Under the pieces are notes generated by a model. The model had not been told where the DNA came from. It did no database searches and saw only the letters and a program-made list of their open reading frames with translations. Shown here one piece after another: positions 35,753-44,171 of a stretch of DNA of 64,000 nt; the stretch's first letter is position 1, and each line of letters starts with the position of its first letter. The DNA is from Pseudomonas fluorescens. GTDB taxonomy: Bacteria; Pseudomonadota; Gammaproteobacteria; Pseudomonadales; Pseudomonadaceae. Both the position numbers and the translations under genes were made by a program. Location of the stretch: positions 1 to 64,000 of the forward strand of contig NZ_CABVII010000018.1 of assembly GCF_902497995.1 (NCBI RefSeq), in the 5' to 3' direction.

Positions 35753-35850
35753 TGTAGGAGCGAGCTTGCTCCGGGCGGCGTTCCGACGATGGTATTTCAG
35801 GCGCTGAGTGGCGTCGGCTGTACCTTTATCGCCAGCAAGCTGGCTCCTAC
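35753..35850. repeat. REP-type palindrome pair
   Basis: TGTAGGAGCGAGCTTGCTC at the left faces CCAGCAAGCTGGCTCCTAC (ending 35850), a Pseudomonas REP pair starting right after the PHA synthase stop. Such pairs often stabilise or end transcripts. Confidence 0.75.
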
Positions 35851-35915
35851 GGGGGTCGGCGGCGGTCGACTGATGGGCATCCCATCAACAGCATTCGTTG
35901 GCGTGGGTTGGTTCA

Positions 35916-35937
35916 GGGGGGGCAATTCCCCCCATAG
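35916..35937. promoter_or_regulatory. G/C-tract operator site 2
   Basis: G7 (35916-35922), CAATT, C6 (35928-35933), then ATAGGG. This dyad lies about 87 bp before the racemase start. It is one of the shared G/C-tract sites of the island. Confidence 0.5.
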
Positions 35938-36019
35938 GGTGTGGGGCAACCATGGCGCCAGGAATCTAGTGTCTTGAGTTGCAGCGAACTCCCTCCCTAT
36001 AACAAAAGAGAACCCTGAG

Positions 36020-37150
36020 ATGCCCGGACCTTTGGCAGGTGTGAAAGTAGTGGAAATGAATGCGATCGGCCCCGCGCCGTTTGCCGCCATGATGCTGGCG
36101 GACATGGGCGCGGAGGTCATTCGCGTTGACCGTCATGTGGCCGGTTTTCTCAATGCCAATGGCAGTCTGCTCGGGCGCGGCCGCCGCAGCATTGCGATCG
36201 ATCCGCGCAAGCCCGGCGCCACTGAAGTGTTGTTGCAACTCATCGACGGCGCCGACGTGCTGATCGAAGGTTTCCGCCCCGGCGTCATGGAGCGCCTTGG
36301 CCTGGGGCCGGACGTCTGCCTTGAACGCAATCCGAGGTTGGTCTACGGGCGCATGACCGGTTGGGGCCAGAGCGGGCCACTGGCACAGGCGGCAGGGCAT
36401 GACCTCAATTACATCGCCCTGTCAGGCGTACTCAACGCCATGGGCCATGCTGATCGGCCACCGACTCCACCGTTGCATCTGGTGGGTGACATGGGCGGTG
36501 GGGCGATGTTTCTGGTTACAGGCATTCTGGCCGGTCTGTTCGAGGCGCAGAAGTCCGGCCTGGGGCAGGTCGTGGACGCCGCCATCTGCGACGGTGCGAC
36601 GTTGCTCGGCAGCATGTATTACGACTGGCGTCATCAGGGCCAGTGGGACGACCAGCGCCAGCACAACATGCTCGATGGCGGTGCGCCGTTCTATGGTTGC
36701 TACACCTGCGCCGACGGCAAATTCGTGTCCATCGGCGCCATCGAACCGCAGTTCTATCAGTTGCTGCTGGAGTTGTGCGGCATCGACGATCCGGACTTCA
36801 GGCAGCAATGGCACAAGCAGGACTGGCCGCTGCTGCGCCAGAAGCTGGAGACGCTGTTCATGACTCGCACCCGCGATGCCTGGACGCAACTGCTGGAAGG
36901 CACCGATGCCTGCTTTGCCCCGGTGCTCGATTTCAGCGAAGCCTTTACCCACCCGCACAACCGCGCTCGCGGCCTGTTCATGGAAACCGCCGGCGTATTG
37001 CACCCGGCACCGGCGCCGCGCTTGAGTCGTACGCCAGTGAAGGCGGGAAGGGTGGTGAAGAACGGCGAAAACACCCTCGAAATCCTTGAACAACTCGGCT
37101 TGAGCATTGAGCAGCTCGACGAACTGCGCGACGTCGGCGCGATTGTTTGA
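36020..37150 (+). CDS. Alpha-methylacyl-CoA racemase-like family III CoA-transferase
   Basis: A 376-residue CaiB/BaiF-family protein. YGRMTGWGQSGPLAQAAGHDLNYIALSG carries the GHDxNY motif whose Asp and nearby His are the racemase acid/base pair; GPFAAMMLADMGAEVIRVDR opens the fold. Length and motif favour racemase over CoA-transferase. Racemases flip the 2-methyl centre of branched acyl-CoAs (pristanoyl-, bile-acid-type) so that S-specific dehydrogenases can act. GAGAACCCTGAG precedes the ATG. Downstream are two acyl-CoA dehydrogenases. Confidence 0.85.
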   Translation: MPGPLAGVKVVEMNAIGPAPFAAMMLADMGAEVIRVDRHVAGFLNANGSLLGRGRRSIAIDPRKPGATEVLLQLIDGADVLIEGFRPGVMERLGLGPDVCLERNPRLVYGRMTGWGQSGPLAQAAGHDLNYIALSGVLNAMGHADRPPTPPLHLVGDMGGGAMFLVTGILAGLFEAQKSGLGQVVDAAICDGATLLGSMYYDWRHQGQWDDQRQHNMLDGGAPFYGCYTCADGKFVSIGAIEPQFYQLLLELCGIDDPDFRQQWHKQDWPLLRQKLETLFMTRTRDAWTQLLEGTDACFAPVLDFSEAFTHPHNRARGLFMETAGVLHPAPAPRLSRTPVKAGRVVKNGENTLEILEQLGLSIEQLDELRDVGAIV

Positions 37151-37174
37151 GGGCAATGGCTGACTGCCTGTCAA

Positions 37175-37198
37175 CCCCCCCTACCGTTGGGGGGGAGG
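37175..37198. promoter_or_regulatory. G/C-tract operator site 3
   Basis: C7 (37175-37181), TACCGTT, G7 (37189-37195), then AGG. It is the most symmetrical of the sites and lies about 90-110 bp before the acyl-CoA dehydrogenase start. It could also fold as a terminator of the racemase gene, so both roles are possible. Confidence 0.5.
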
Positions 37199-37285
37199 TC
37201 TCTCTGATCAATCTTCTAACGTGGCCGCCAGTGGGTCAGTCGAGCTGTCCTTGCCCACTTTCAGCCGAATGTGAGGAGTACATCA

Positions 37286-38479
37286 GTGGACATCCAATTC
37301 ACCCCTGCCGAAGTGGCCTACCGAGAGGAAGTCCGGGCGTTTTTGCGTGACAGATTGCCGGCCGATATCGCAGCGCGCGGTCGCCAAGGCAAGCGTTTCA
37401 ACAAAGAGGATCAGGTCACCTGGATGCGCCTGCTCAACGAGCGCGGATGGTTGGCGGCCAGTTGGCCCGTGGAATTTGGCGGCACCGGCTGGGGCGCGGT
37501 GGAGAAACACATTTTCGAGGAAGAATGTGCCGCTTTCGGCGCGCCGTGGGTCGTGCCGTTTGGCGTCAACATGGTTGCCCCGGTGATCATCAAGTTCGGT
37601 ACGCCGCAACAGCAAGCGCGTTTCTTGCCCCGCATTCTCAGCAGTGAAGACTGGTGGTGTCAGGGCTATTCCGAGCCGGGTGCCGGCTCTGACCTGGCCG
37701 CTGTAAAGACCCGCGCCGTGCGTGATGGCGACCACTATGTGGTCAACGGTCAGAAAACCTGGACGACCCTGGCGCACTACGCCGACTGGATTTTCTGCCT
37801 GGTGCGCACCGACCCCGAAGCGCAACAACAGCGGGGCATCAGTTTCCTGTTGATCGACATGAAGACCCCGGGCATTACCGTGCGCCCGATCATCACCCTC
37901 GATGGTGAACATGAAGTCAACGAAGTGTTCTTCGACAACGTGCGCGTGCCGGTGGAAAACCTGGTCGGCGAGGAGAACAAGGGCTGGACCTGCGCCAAGT
38001 ACCTGCTCACCCACGAGCGCACCAGTATTGCCGGCATCGGCCAGGCCAAGCAGATGCTGAGGCGGCTCAAGCACATCGCCAGCCAGGAGCAGCGCGACGG
38101 TCTGCCGTTGATCGATGACATCCAGCTGCGCATGCAGATCGTCGAGCTGGAGATCCAGCTGATGGCTATCGAAATGAGCAACCTGCGCATTGTCGCCGCT
38201 GCCCGCGACGGCGGGGTGCCAGGCACCGAAAGTTCGTTCCTGAAGATCAAGGGCAGTGAAATCCGTCAGGCCATCACGTACCTGATGAGCAAGGTCCTGG
38301 GCCCGTATGCCATGCCTTTCGTCGAAGAAGAGCTGGGTTATGGCAAGCAAGCGGATCTGTACCGCGACTACAGCACCACGCCTGCCAGCCAATACCTGGA
38401 TATGCGCAAGACTTCGGTCTACGGCGGTTCCAACGAAATTCAGAAGAACATCATCGCCAAGATGATTCTAGAGCTGTAA
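37286..38479 (+). CDS. Acyl-CoA dehydrogenase (subunit 1 of a pair)
   Basis: A 397-residue FAD-dependent acyl-CoA dehydrogenase. GYSEPGAGSDLAAVKTRAV is the FAD/substrate loop and VYGGSNEIQKNIIAKMILEL the C-terminal FAD-binding end. GTG 37286 is the start (GAGGAG 7 bp upstream). With the next gene, 14 bp away, it resembles heteromeric dehydrogenase pairs used for bulky acyl-CoAs such as steroid side chains or pimeloyl-CoA. This is family inference; the two could also be independent enzymes. Confidence 0.9.
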   Translation: MDIQFTPAEVAYREEVRAFLRDRLPADIAARGRQGKRFNKEDQVTWMRLLNERGWLAASWPVEFGGTGWGAVEKHIFEEECAAFGAPWVVPFGVNMVAPVIIKFGTPQQQARFLPRILSSEDWWCQGYSEPGAGSDLAAVKTRAVRDGDHYVVNGQKTWTTLAHYADWIFCLVRTDPEAQQQRGISFLLIDMKTPGITVRPIITLDGEHEVNEVFFDNVRVPVENLVGEENKGWTCAKYLLTHERTSIAGIGQAKQMLRRLKHIASQEQRDGLPLIDDIQLRMQIVELEIQLMAIEMSNLRIVAAARDGGVPGTESSFLKIKGSEIRQAITYLMSKVLGPYAMPFVEEELGYGKQADLYRDYSTTPASQYLDMRKTSVYGGSNEIQKNIIAKMILEL

Positions 38480-38493
38480 GGGGAATAGCGATC

Positions 38494-39642
38494 ATGGACT
38501 TCAAACTTTCCGAAGAGCAGCAAATGCTGCAGGACACCGCCGTTCGCCTGGTGCGTGACAATTATGCATTCGAAGCGCGCGAGCAGTTCGCCAAGAGCGA
38601 GCTGGGCTACAGCCTTGCCTTTTGGCGGCAGCTGGGCGAACTGGGCCTGACCGCCGTGCCATTCGCCGAGGAGTTGGGTGGATTTGGTGGCAGCGGCGTG
38701 GAGACCCTGCTGATCATGACCGAGCTGGGGCGTGGCCTGTGTCTGGAACCCTACCTGCATTCGGTGATCTTCGCCGGTGGTCTGCTGACCCAATCAGGCA
38801 GTGACGAACAACGCAGCGAATTGCTGCCGGCCGTTGCCAGCGGGCAATTGCAGTTGGCGGTGGCCGTGGACGAGCCGACCAGCCATTACCAGTTGCACGA
38901 TGTACGTACTCGCGCCGAAGCCGTGGACGGGGGCTGGCGACTCAACGGGCGTAAATCGGTAGTGGTCGCGGGGCACAGCGCCGGGTTGATTGTCGTGTCT
39001 GCGCGTACTGCTGGCGGCGATCGTGACGAAACCGGCATCAGCCTGTTCCTGCTCGATTCGCGTGCGCCGGGAGTCAAGCGCCGTGCCTACCCGACCATGG
39101 ATGGCCGCAATGCTTGCGAACTGTACCTGGACGACGTTTTCGTCAGTGCCGCCAGTGTGCTCGGCGAGCCCGGCCAGGCCCTGGCCGCGCTGCGCTATCA
39201 ACAAGGCCGCGCGCTGGCCGCGCAGTGTGCCGAAGCGGTGGGCAGCATGGAAGCGGTGTGCGACCTGACGCTGGACTATCTCAAGACCCGCCAGCAGTTC
39301 GGCCAGGCGATCGGCAAGTTCCAGGCCCTTCAGCACCGCATGGTGGACATGCGCATCGAGCTGGACCAGGCCACCTCCATGGCCATCCTCGCCGCGTGCG
39401 CGGCCGATGCGCCAGACAGTGACGAGCGCAGCCGCACCCTGGCCGCCGCCAAGGTATTGATCGTGCGCGCTGCCCGGTTCATCGCCGAGCAGGGTATTCA
39501 GCTGCACGGTGGCATCGGCTTGACCTGGGAGTACGTGCTGTCGCACCACGCCAAACACTTACTGATGCTCAGCCATCAGTTCGGCAACGACGACCATCAC
39601 CTCAAGACATACAGCCGGCTGCTTCAGGGCGGGGGCCGGTAA
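38494..39642 (+). CDS. Acyl-CoA dehydrogenase (subunit 2 of a pair)
   Basis: A 382-residue acyl-CoA dehydrogenase-fold protein 14 bp after the first. MDFKLSEEQQMLQDTAVRLVRDNY and IQLHGGIGLTWEYVLSHHAKHLL are clear. The FAD loop region (AVDEPTSHYQLHDVRTRAE) is divergent from the usual TEPxxGSD, as often seen in the second member of heteromeric pairs. This supports an alpha2beta2 enzyme with the upstream gene. Confidence 0.88.
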   Translation: MDFKLSEEQQMLQDTAVRLVRDNYAFEAREQFAKSELGYSLAFWRQLGELGLTAVPFAEELGGFGGSGVETLLIMTELGRGLCLEPYLHSVIFAGGLLTQSGSDEQRSELLPAVASGQLQLAVAVDEPTSHYQLHDVRTRAEAVDGGWRLNGRKSVVVAGHSAGLIVVSARTAGGDRDETGISLFLLDSRAPGVKRRAYPTMDGRNACELYLDDVFVSAASVLGEPGQALAALRYQQGRALAAQCAEAVGSMEAVCDLTLDYLKTRQQFGQAIGKFQALQHRMVDMRIELDQATSMAILAACAADAPDSDERSRTLAAAKVLIVRAARFIAEQGIQLHGGIGLTWEYVLSHHAKHLLMLSHQFGNDDHHLKTYSRLLQGGGR

Positions 39643-39966
39643 TCTCCTGGCGGTGCACGCCACCCGCACCCACGGGATCTGCGTCGCCCTGATTCCCGGA
39701 ATTCATTGGCTGGATCTTGAGGTGACCAGCGGCCGGGACCGCAACGCTGAGCGGGTGGTCGACGAGAAGGAGCACCTGCTTTGCTGGACCACCTGGTGGC
39801 GCATGGTGGCGCATGGTGGACGCTTGATCTTTGCTCGCTCGATTGGGCGGATAGATCCAGTCCTTATGAGCAATGAACCCTTACAGATGCCTCTGCCTCA
39901 TTCAGTGAGCTCGGAGTAACTGTATGATGTCTCGTTTAAGTCTAATGTCCTCAGCAAGGAGCACCC
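39643..39966. other. Intergenic region before the ATPase-PIN module
   Basis: About 320 bp with only a weak plus-strand frame (39653-39919) of no recognised family. It contains a short tandem repeat of TGGTGGCGCA around 39794-39815. TATGAT near 39922 could serve as a -10 box for the ATPase gene, whose ribosome site AAGGAGC follows. Composition becomes AT-richer toward 39900, marking the edge of the module. Confidence 0.45.
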
Positions 39967-41250
39967 ATGATCACTGAGCTGCTGCTCGAAAATTGGAAAA
40001 GCTACGAGAAAGCCACGCTTTACATCGATCCGCTTTCTGTACTTGTGGGTACCAATGCCAGTGGTAAGTCAAATGCTTTGGATGCGCTCCTGCTCCTGAA
40101 TCGTACCGCGTCTGGGATCATGCTGACTTCCGCCCTGCAAGGCGATGGGGTGCAGATCCCCCTCCGTGGTGGTATAGAGTGGGCGGCCAGACGGCCGGGT
40201 TCAAAGTTCGCTTTGGCTGTTACCTGTCGCGCTGATGACCTCACGGATTACGAGTATCGATTGGAAGGCAGCATCCGGGAAAATCGTTGCGAGCTACATG
40301 CAGAACAGCTGGTTCGGGTCAAATATCGACTGGGTAAAGATGGTGCACGAAAATCACCCTCTGGCAATATCAAGTTGTTCCGCACAGATGCTTGCGCTGA
40401 TGAATCACCGACAATCGTAGCGCGTCTTTATAATGAAAAGCAGGGATCTCCTCGACAACTCAGTCGCACACATTCAGTTCTATTTCAGTTGGTCGGCCAG
40501 AAGCTGAGACAAGAAATCCAAGATGGCGTCAGCCTGGTCATTTCTGCTCTGCGAGATATTTTTATTCTCGACCCGATCCCATCGCATATGCGGGGTTACT
40601 CATCACTTTCTGAACGTTTGGAGTCTGATGCGCGCAATATCGCTGGGGTGCTAGCGGCGCTGCCTGAAGAAAAACAGAAGGAAATTGAATCTGTACTCAC
40701 TCGCTACGCTAGCAAATTACCGGAGCGAGATATTCGAAGGGTTTATGCGGAAACCGTCGGGAAGTTCAACTCTGACGCAATGCTCTATTGTGAAGAGTTT
40801 TGGCGAGACCAGGGTGAGACGCCAACTGTGGACGCGCGTGGTATGTCCGATGGTACGTTGCGATTTCTTGCGATCCTGACTGCACTATTAACACGTCCAC
40901 AATCGAGCCTCTTGGTGATTGAGGAAGTGGACAATGGCTTACACCCATCGCGAGCTCGCCTACTCCTGGACATGCTCAAAACAGTAGGTACGCAGCGTGG
41001 TGTAGATGTTTTGGTGACAACCCATAACCCGGCGTTGCTGGATGCCATGGGCAACGAGATGGTGCCCTTCATCACCGTAGCCAATCGTGATCCGTCTACT
41101 GGCCATAGCGTACTGACGCTGTTGGAAAGTATCGCTCAGCTACCGAAATTGTTAGCTCAAGGCCCTATTGGGCGCCTTTCCAGTCAAGGGCTCATCGAAG
41201 AAAGTATTACCAGCGCACAGACTGCAGTGGCAGAAGGAGTTGCCGAATGA
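39967..41250 (+). CDS. AAA family (ABC-type/OLD-like) ATPase of a two-gene module
   Basis: A 427-residue ATPase of the AAA_21/AAA_15 type. The N-terminus LLLENWKSYEKATLYI leads to Walker A GTNASGKS (28-35). An insert with charged helices follows (about 60-280), then the ABC-like signature MSDGTLRFLAIL (about 293), Walker B LLVIEEVDNGLHPSRA (about 314-329) and the His switch TTHNPALLD (about 350). It has no nuclease domain of its own, unlike OLD proteins. The stop overlaps the start of the PIN gene by ATGA. Lower GC and different codon use than neighbours suggest transfer. Such ATPases serve as sensors in several phage-defence systems. Confidence 0.85.
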   Translation: MITELLLENWKSYEKATLYIDPLSVLVGTNASGKSNALDALLLLNRTASGIMLTSALQGDGVQIPLRGGIEWAARRPGSKFALAVTCRADDLTDYEYRLEGSIRENRCELHAEQLVRVKYRLGKDGARKSPSGNIKLFRTDACADESPTIVARLYNEKQGSPRQLSRTHSVLFQLVGQKLRQEIQDGVSLVISALRDIFILDPIPSHMRGYSSLSERLESDARNIAGVLAALPEEKQKEIESVLTRYASKLPERDIRRVYAETVGKFNSDAMLYCEEFWRDQGETPTVDARGMSDGTLRFLAILTALLTRPQSSLLVIEEVDNGLHPSRARLLLDMLKTVGTQRGVDVLVTTHNPALLDAMGNEMVPFITVANRDPSTGHSVLTLLESIAQLPKLLAQGPIGRLSSQGLIEESITSAQTAVAEGVAE

Positions 41251-41756
41251 GTCAACGCATTTTGATAATTGACACCTCAGTACTTTGTTGCTGGCTGCAA
41301 GTTCCTGGTAAAGCAGAGGCAGGACCGGTCACGGATCGTTGGACTCACGAGCGGATTAGCAAGCTGATTGCGCTGGAACTCGAGCGAAAGAGCACATTGG
41401 TATTACCCTTAGCAACATTGATTGAAACGGGCAATCACATTGCCCAAGCCCCTACTGATCGGTTCGAGTGCGCCACAGCTTTAGCGGGCTACCTTCGTGA
41501 AGCAGCAAATGCCACTTCGCCATGGGTCGCGTTCACAGAACAAACGGTACTTTGGCAACCAGAGAATCTGCTCGCCCTCGCTAACGCATGGCCACAGCTT
41601 GCTGCGCAAAAACTAACAATTGGTGATACCACCATCAAGGACGTGGCCGAATACTACGCCAAGGCAGGCTATACCGTCGAAATTTTGACTGGAGATGCAG
41701 GCTTAAAAGCTCATGAACCTGCACAACCTGTAAGTATCCCTCGGCGACGTCGCTGA
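41247..41756 (+). CDS. PIN-domain-like putative ribonuclease, partner of the ATPase
   Basis: A 169-residue protein with the order of acidic residues of a PIN nuclease: Asp 9 (LIIDTSVLCCWL), Glu 60 (LATLIETGNHI), Asp 127 (IGDTTIKDVAEYY) and Asp 150 (ILTGDAGLKAHEP). All four are present, so Mg-dependent RNA cleavage is plausible. Length is slightly above VapC toxins (about 130-140). It overlaps the ATPase gene by four bases. Unlike VapBC there is no small antitoxin; the ATPase takes that place. Effector role in defence is an inference. Confidence 0.75.
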   Translation: MSQRILIIDTSVLCCWLQVPGKAEAGPVTDRWTHERISKLIALELERKSTLVLPLATLIETGNHIAQAPTDRFECATALAGYLREAANATSPWVAFTEQTVLWQPENLLALANAWPQLAAQKLTIGDTTIKDVAEYYAKAGYTVEILTGDAGLKAHEPAQPVSIPRRRR

Positions 41757-41880
41757 TTATCGATACGAGTGCATATAACCTCTGCAGGATGCAAAAATTA
41801 TTGCAACTGACTCTCGTTGATAGCCTTGACCTTATGGTTAAAGCCGCTCTCAGAAGCTGCTTTAACTATAATCCCCACGT
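41757..41880. other. Short AT-rich spacer after the PIN gene
   Basis: No gene seen. AAAGCCGCTC (41839-41848) and AAGCTGCTTT (41853-41862) could form a weak hairpin (AAGC.GCTT) that might end the module transcript. Confidence 0.35.
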
Positions 41881-42198
41881 TCAACTAATCTCCAAACTCC
41901 TGTTATGCCCTCCCAACCGATCCACCCCACCGATCCGAAAAATATTCGTCATATAATCCAGCAACACCCCCTCATTCCCATTCAGCCCCTGCCGTCCATA
42001 GGTCGCTGAAAGCGGCGTCTCATACTTCGTCGGGTCCCGCGCTTGGTGGCTGCCGAACTGGTGCTCCTTCCCGGTGATGGTCATGGTCGTCACCAATAGA
42101 ATTTCATTCACCAGCCCGCCATTGTTGAAGAGCTGCATATGTTGCGCATGTGGGTGATGGTGGGCCTGGATATTCTCAACTCTGAACACCTGCACCAC
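41881..42198 (-). pseudogene. Remnant or short gene of unknown family
   Basis: A minus-strand frame of 105 codons from GTG 42198 with non-random composition (VENIQAHHHPHAQHMQLF, TMTITGKEHQFGSHQARDP, LLDYMTNIFRI). It reads like a piece of a real protein rather than a shadow, yet it lacks a good ribosome site and a proper start, and I do not recognise the family. It may be the C-terminal fragment of a gene cut when the ATPase-PIN module entered. Confidence 0.4.
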
Positions 42199-42216
42199 CT
42201 CATCGCTTATTTATCC

Positions 42217-42240
42217 ATCCCCCCCGTTTTCCCCCTCCTG
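42217..42240. promoter_or_regulatory. G/C-tract operator site 4
   Basis: C7 (42219-42225), GTTTT, C5 (42231-42235), TCCTG and then CGGGTGGG. It lies about 110 bp before the DUF1302 gene. On the minus strand it includes GGGGGGGATGG, close to a MalT box (GGGGAKGAGG). Confidence 0.45.
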
Positions 42241-42332
42241 CGGGTGGGCGTGATGACCGGTCCGGCTCTTAGGATCGAATCGCTCTAAACACAAAAACTA
42301 CAAGAAAACATTTCACACAATTGGAGTGCCGC

Positions 42333-44144
42333 ATGACAAAAAAAATAATGCAGGGTGGCTTTCGCCCCCAACTGCTGGCGGCTGCCGTTGCCATCGGCAT
42401 GAGCACCCAGGCCAATGCCGTCAATTTCGAAATCGGGGAAATCAAGGGGCAGTTCGATACATCACTTTCCATGGGCGCCAGTTGGGCGCTGCGCGGCGGC
42501 GATCCTGATTTCATTTCCCCGTTCAACTCGCAAGGTGCGCGCGGCAATTCGTCGTCCCGGCTGTCTGACGACAACCGCCTGAACTTCAAGAAGGGCGAAA
42601 CCTTCTCGAAGATATTCAAGGGTATCCATGACCTGGAATTGAAGTATGGCGATAGCGGCATCTTCGTACGTGGCAAGTACTGGTACGACTTCGAACTGAA
42701 GGATGAACACCGGCTGTTCTATGACATCGACGACAGTGGCCGCAATGACATGGCCAAGGCTTCCGGTGCCGAATTCCTCGATGCCTTTGTCTATCACAGC
42801 TACAACATCGGTGAGCTGCCGGGCAACGTGCGCCTGGGCAAGCAGGTGGTGAGCTGGGGCGAGAGCACCTTCATCGGCAACAGCATCAACTCGATCAACC
42901 CGATCGACGTGGCCGCCCTGCGTCGTCCGGGGGCCGAAGTCAAGGAAGGCCTGATTCCGGTCAACATGTTCTACATGTCGCAAAACATCACCGAGAATTT
43001 CAGTGCCGAGGCTTTTTATCAGCTGGAATGGGAAAGTACCGTCGTTGACAACTGCGGCACCTTCTTCGGTGCCGACCCTCTGGCCAAAGGTTGCAACGAC
43101 CGACAGGTGGGCGCCGGGCTGGATCTGGCGCCGGGGCTGGCCAACAACACGGCCAACCCGCCTGGGTTCAACAACAACACCGACGACGCTTACACCCCGC
43201 GGGTGAAAGACAACGAGGCCCGTGACGGCGGTCAGTACGGCCTGGCGTTGCGCTGGTTCGTGCCTGAGCTCAACGACACCGAGTTTGGTGCGTACGCGAT
43301 GAACTATCACAGCCGCAGCCCGTACCTGAGCACGCTGCGGTCGACCGTGGCGTTCAACGCCGCCAACCCGATCCCGGCGCTTCGCGCTTCGCGTTATTTC
43401 GTCGATTACCCGGAAGATATCCGCCTGTATGGCCTGAGTTTCCAGACCAACGTTGGCGGCACCTCGCTGGGCGGCGAAATCAGTTACCGGCCGAACATGC
43501 CGCTACAGCTCAACAACACCGACCTGGCAGGTGCCACGACGGGTAACCCGACGGCGCTGTTGAATCGCATTGGCTATGCCACCACTGCTCTGGGCGGCGA
43601 GATCAACGGCTACAAACGTATGCCAGTGCTGCAAACGCAGATGACCGCCACCCAGTTTTTCGAGCAGGTCATGGGGGCCAGTCGCCTGACCCTGGTGGGT
43701 GAGGTGGGCTACAACCGCATCAATGGTCTGGGCGAGGCCGATGGCACCGATCTGCGCTTTGGTCGTAGCGGGATTTTCGGTGTCGGCGTTCAGCCTGGGG
43801 CAGCCAATGCCGCGTGCCTGAGCACAACCAACAACCCGCAGCAGGAATGCAACGACAAAGGCTTCTACACCACCAGCTCCTGGGGCTACCGCGCCCGCGC
43901 CCGTCTGGACTACCCGAACGTGTTCGCCGGCATCAACCTGGCGCCGAACCTGGCCTGGTCGCATGACGTGGATGGCAACGGCCCGAACTTCGAGGAAGGG
44001 CTCAAGGCCGTCAGCCTCGGTCTGGATGCCGATTACAAAAACACCTACACCGCGAGCCTCAGTTACACCGATTTCTTTGGTGGCCATTTCAATACCAACG
44101 GTGACCGTGACTTCGTCGCGCTCAGCGTTGGCGTGAACTTCTAA
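42333..44144 (+). CDS. DUF1302 outer-membrane protein
   Basis: A 603-residue exported protein (signal peptide about 29 residues, ending QANA). GQFDTSLSMGASWALRGGDPDFI and NVRLGKQVVSWGESTFIGNSINSINPIDVAALRRPG are hallmarks of DUF1302. The C-terminus (LSVGVNF) with a final Phe suggests a beta-barrel. Such proteins are nearly always beside DUF1329 proteins in proteobacterial clusters for sterols, terpenoids and other hydrophobic substrates, suggesting a transport role; this is association only. GGAGTGCCGC precedes the ATG. Confidence 0.88.
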   Translation: MTKKIMQGGFRPQLLAAAVAIGMSTQANAVNFEIGEIKGQFDTSLSMGASWALRGGDPDFISPFNSQGARGNSSSRLSDDNRLNFKKGETFSKIFKGIHDLELKYGDSGIFVRGKYWYDFELKDEHRLFYDIDDSGRNDMAKASGAEFLDAFVYHSYNIGELPGNVRLGKQVVSWGESTFIGNSINSINPIDVAALRRPGAEVKEGLIPVNMFYMSQNITENFSAEAFYQLEWESTVVDNCGTFFGADPLAKGCNDRQVGAGLDLAPGLANNTANPPGFNNNTDDAYTPRVKDNEARDGGQYGLALRWFVPELNDTEFGAYAMNYHSRSPYLSTLRSTVAFNAANPIPALRASRYFVDYPEDIRLYGLSFQTNVGGTSLGGEISYRPNMPLQLNNTDLAGATTGNPTALLNRIGYATTALGGEINGYKRMPVLQTQMTATQFFEQVMGASRLTLVGEVGYNRINGLGEADGTDLRFGRSGIFGVGVQPGAANAACLSTTNNPQQECNDKGFYTTSSWGYRARARLDYPNVFAGINLAPNLAWSHDVDGNGPNFEEGLKAVSLGLDADYKNTYTASLSYTDFFGGHFNTNGDRDFVALSVGVNF

Positions 44145-44171
44145 ACAGAAGAAAGACGAGAGAAACCAAGC

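Noticed and set aside
39794-39815. Tandem TGGTGGCGCA units taken as a possible repeat array
   Set aside because: Only two full units; no CRISPR-like spacing and no other copies seen.
39653-39919. Possible small gene before the ATPase
   Set aside because: No ribosome site, no family resemblance, and composition like non-coding sequence.
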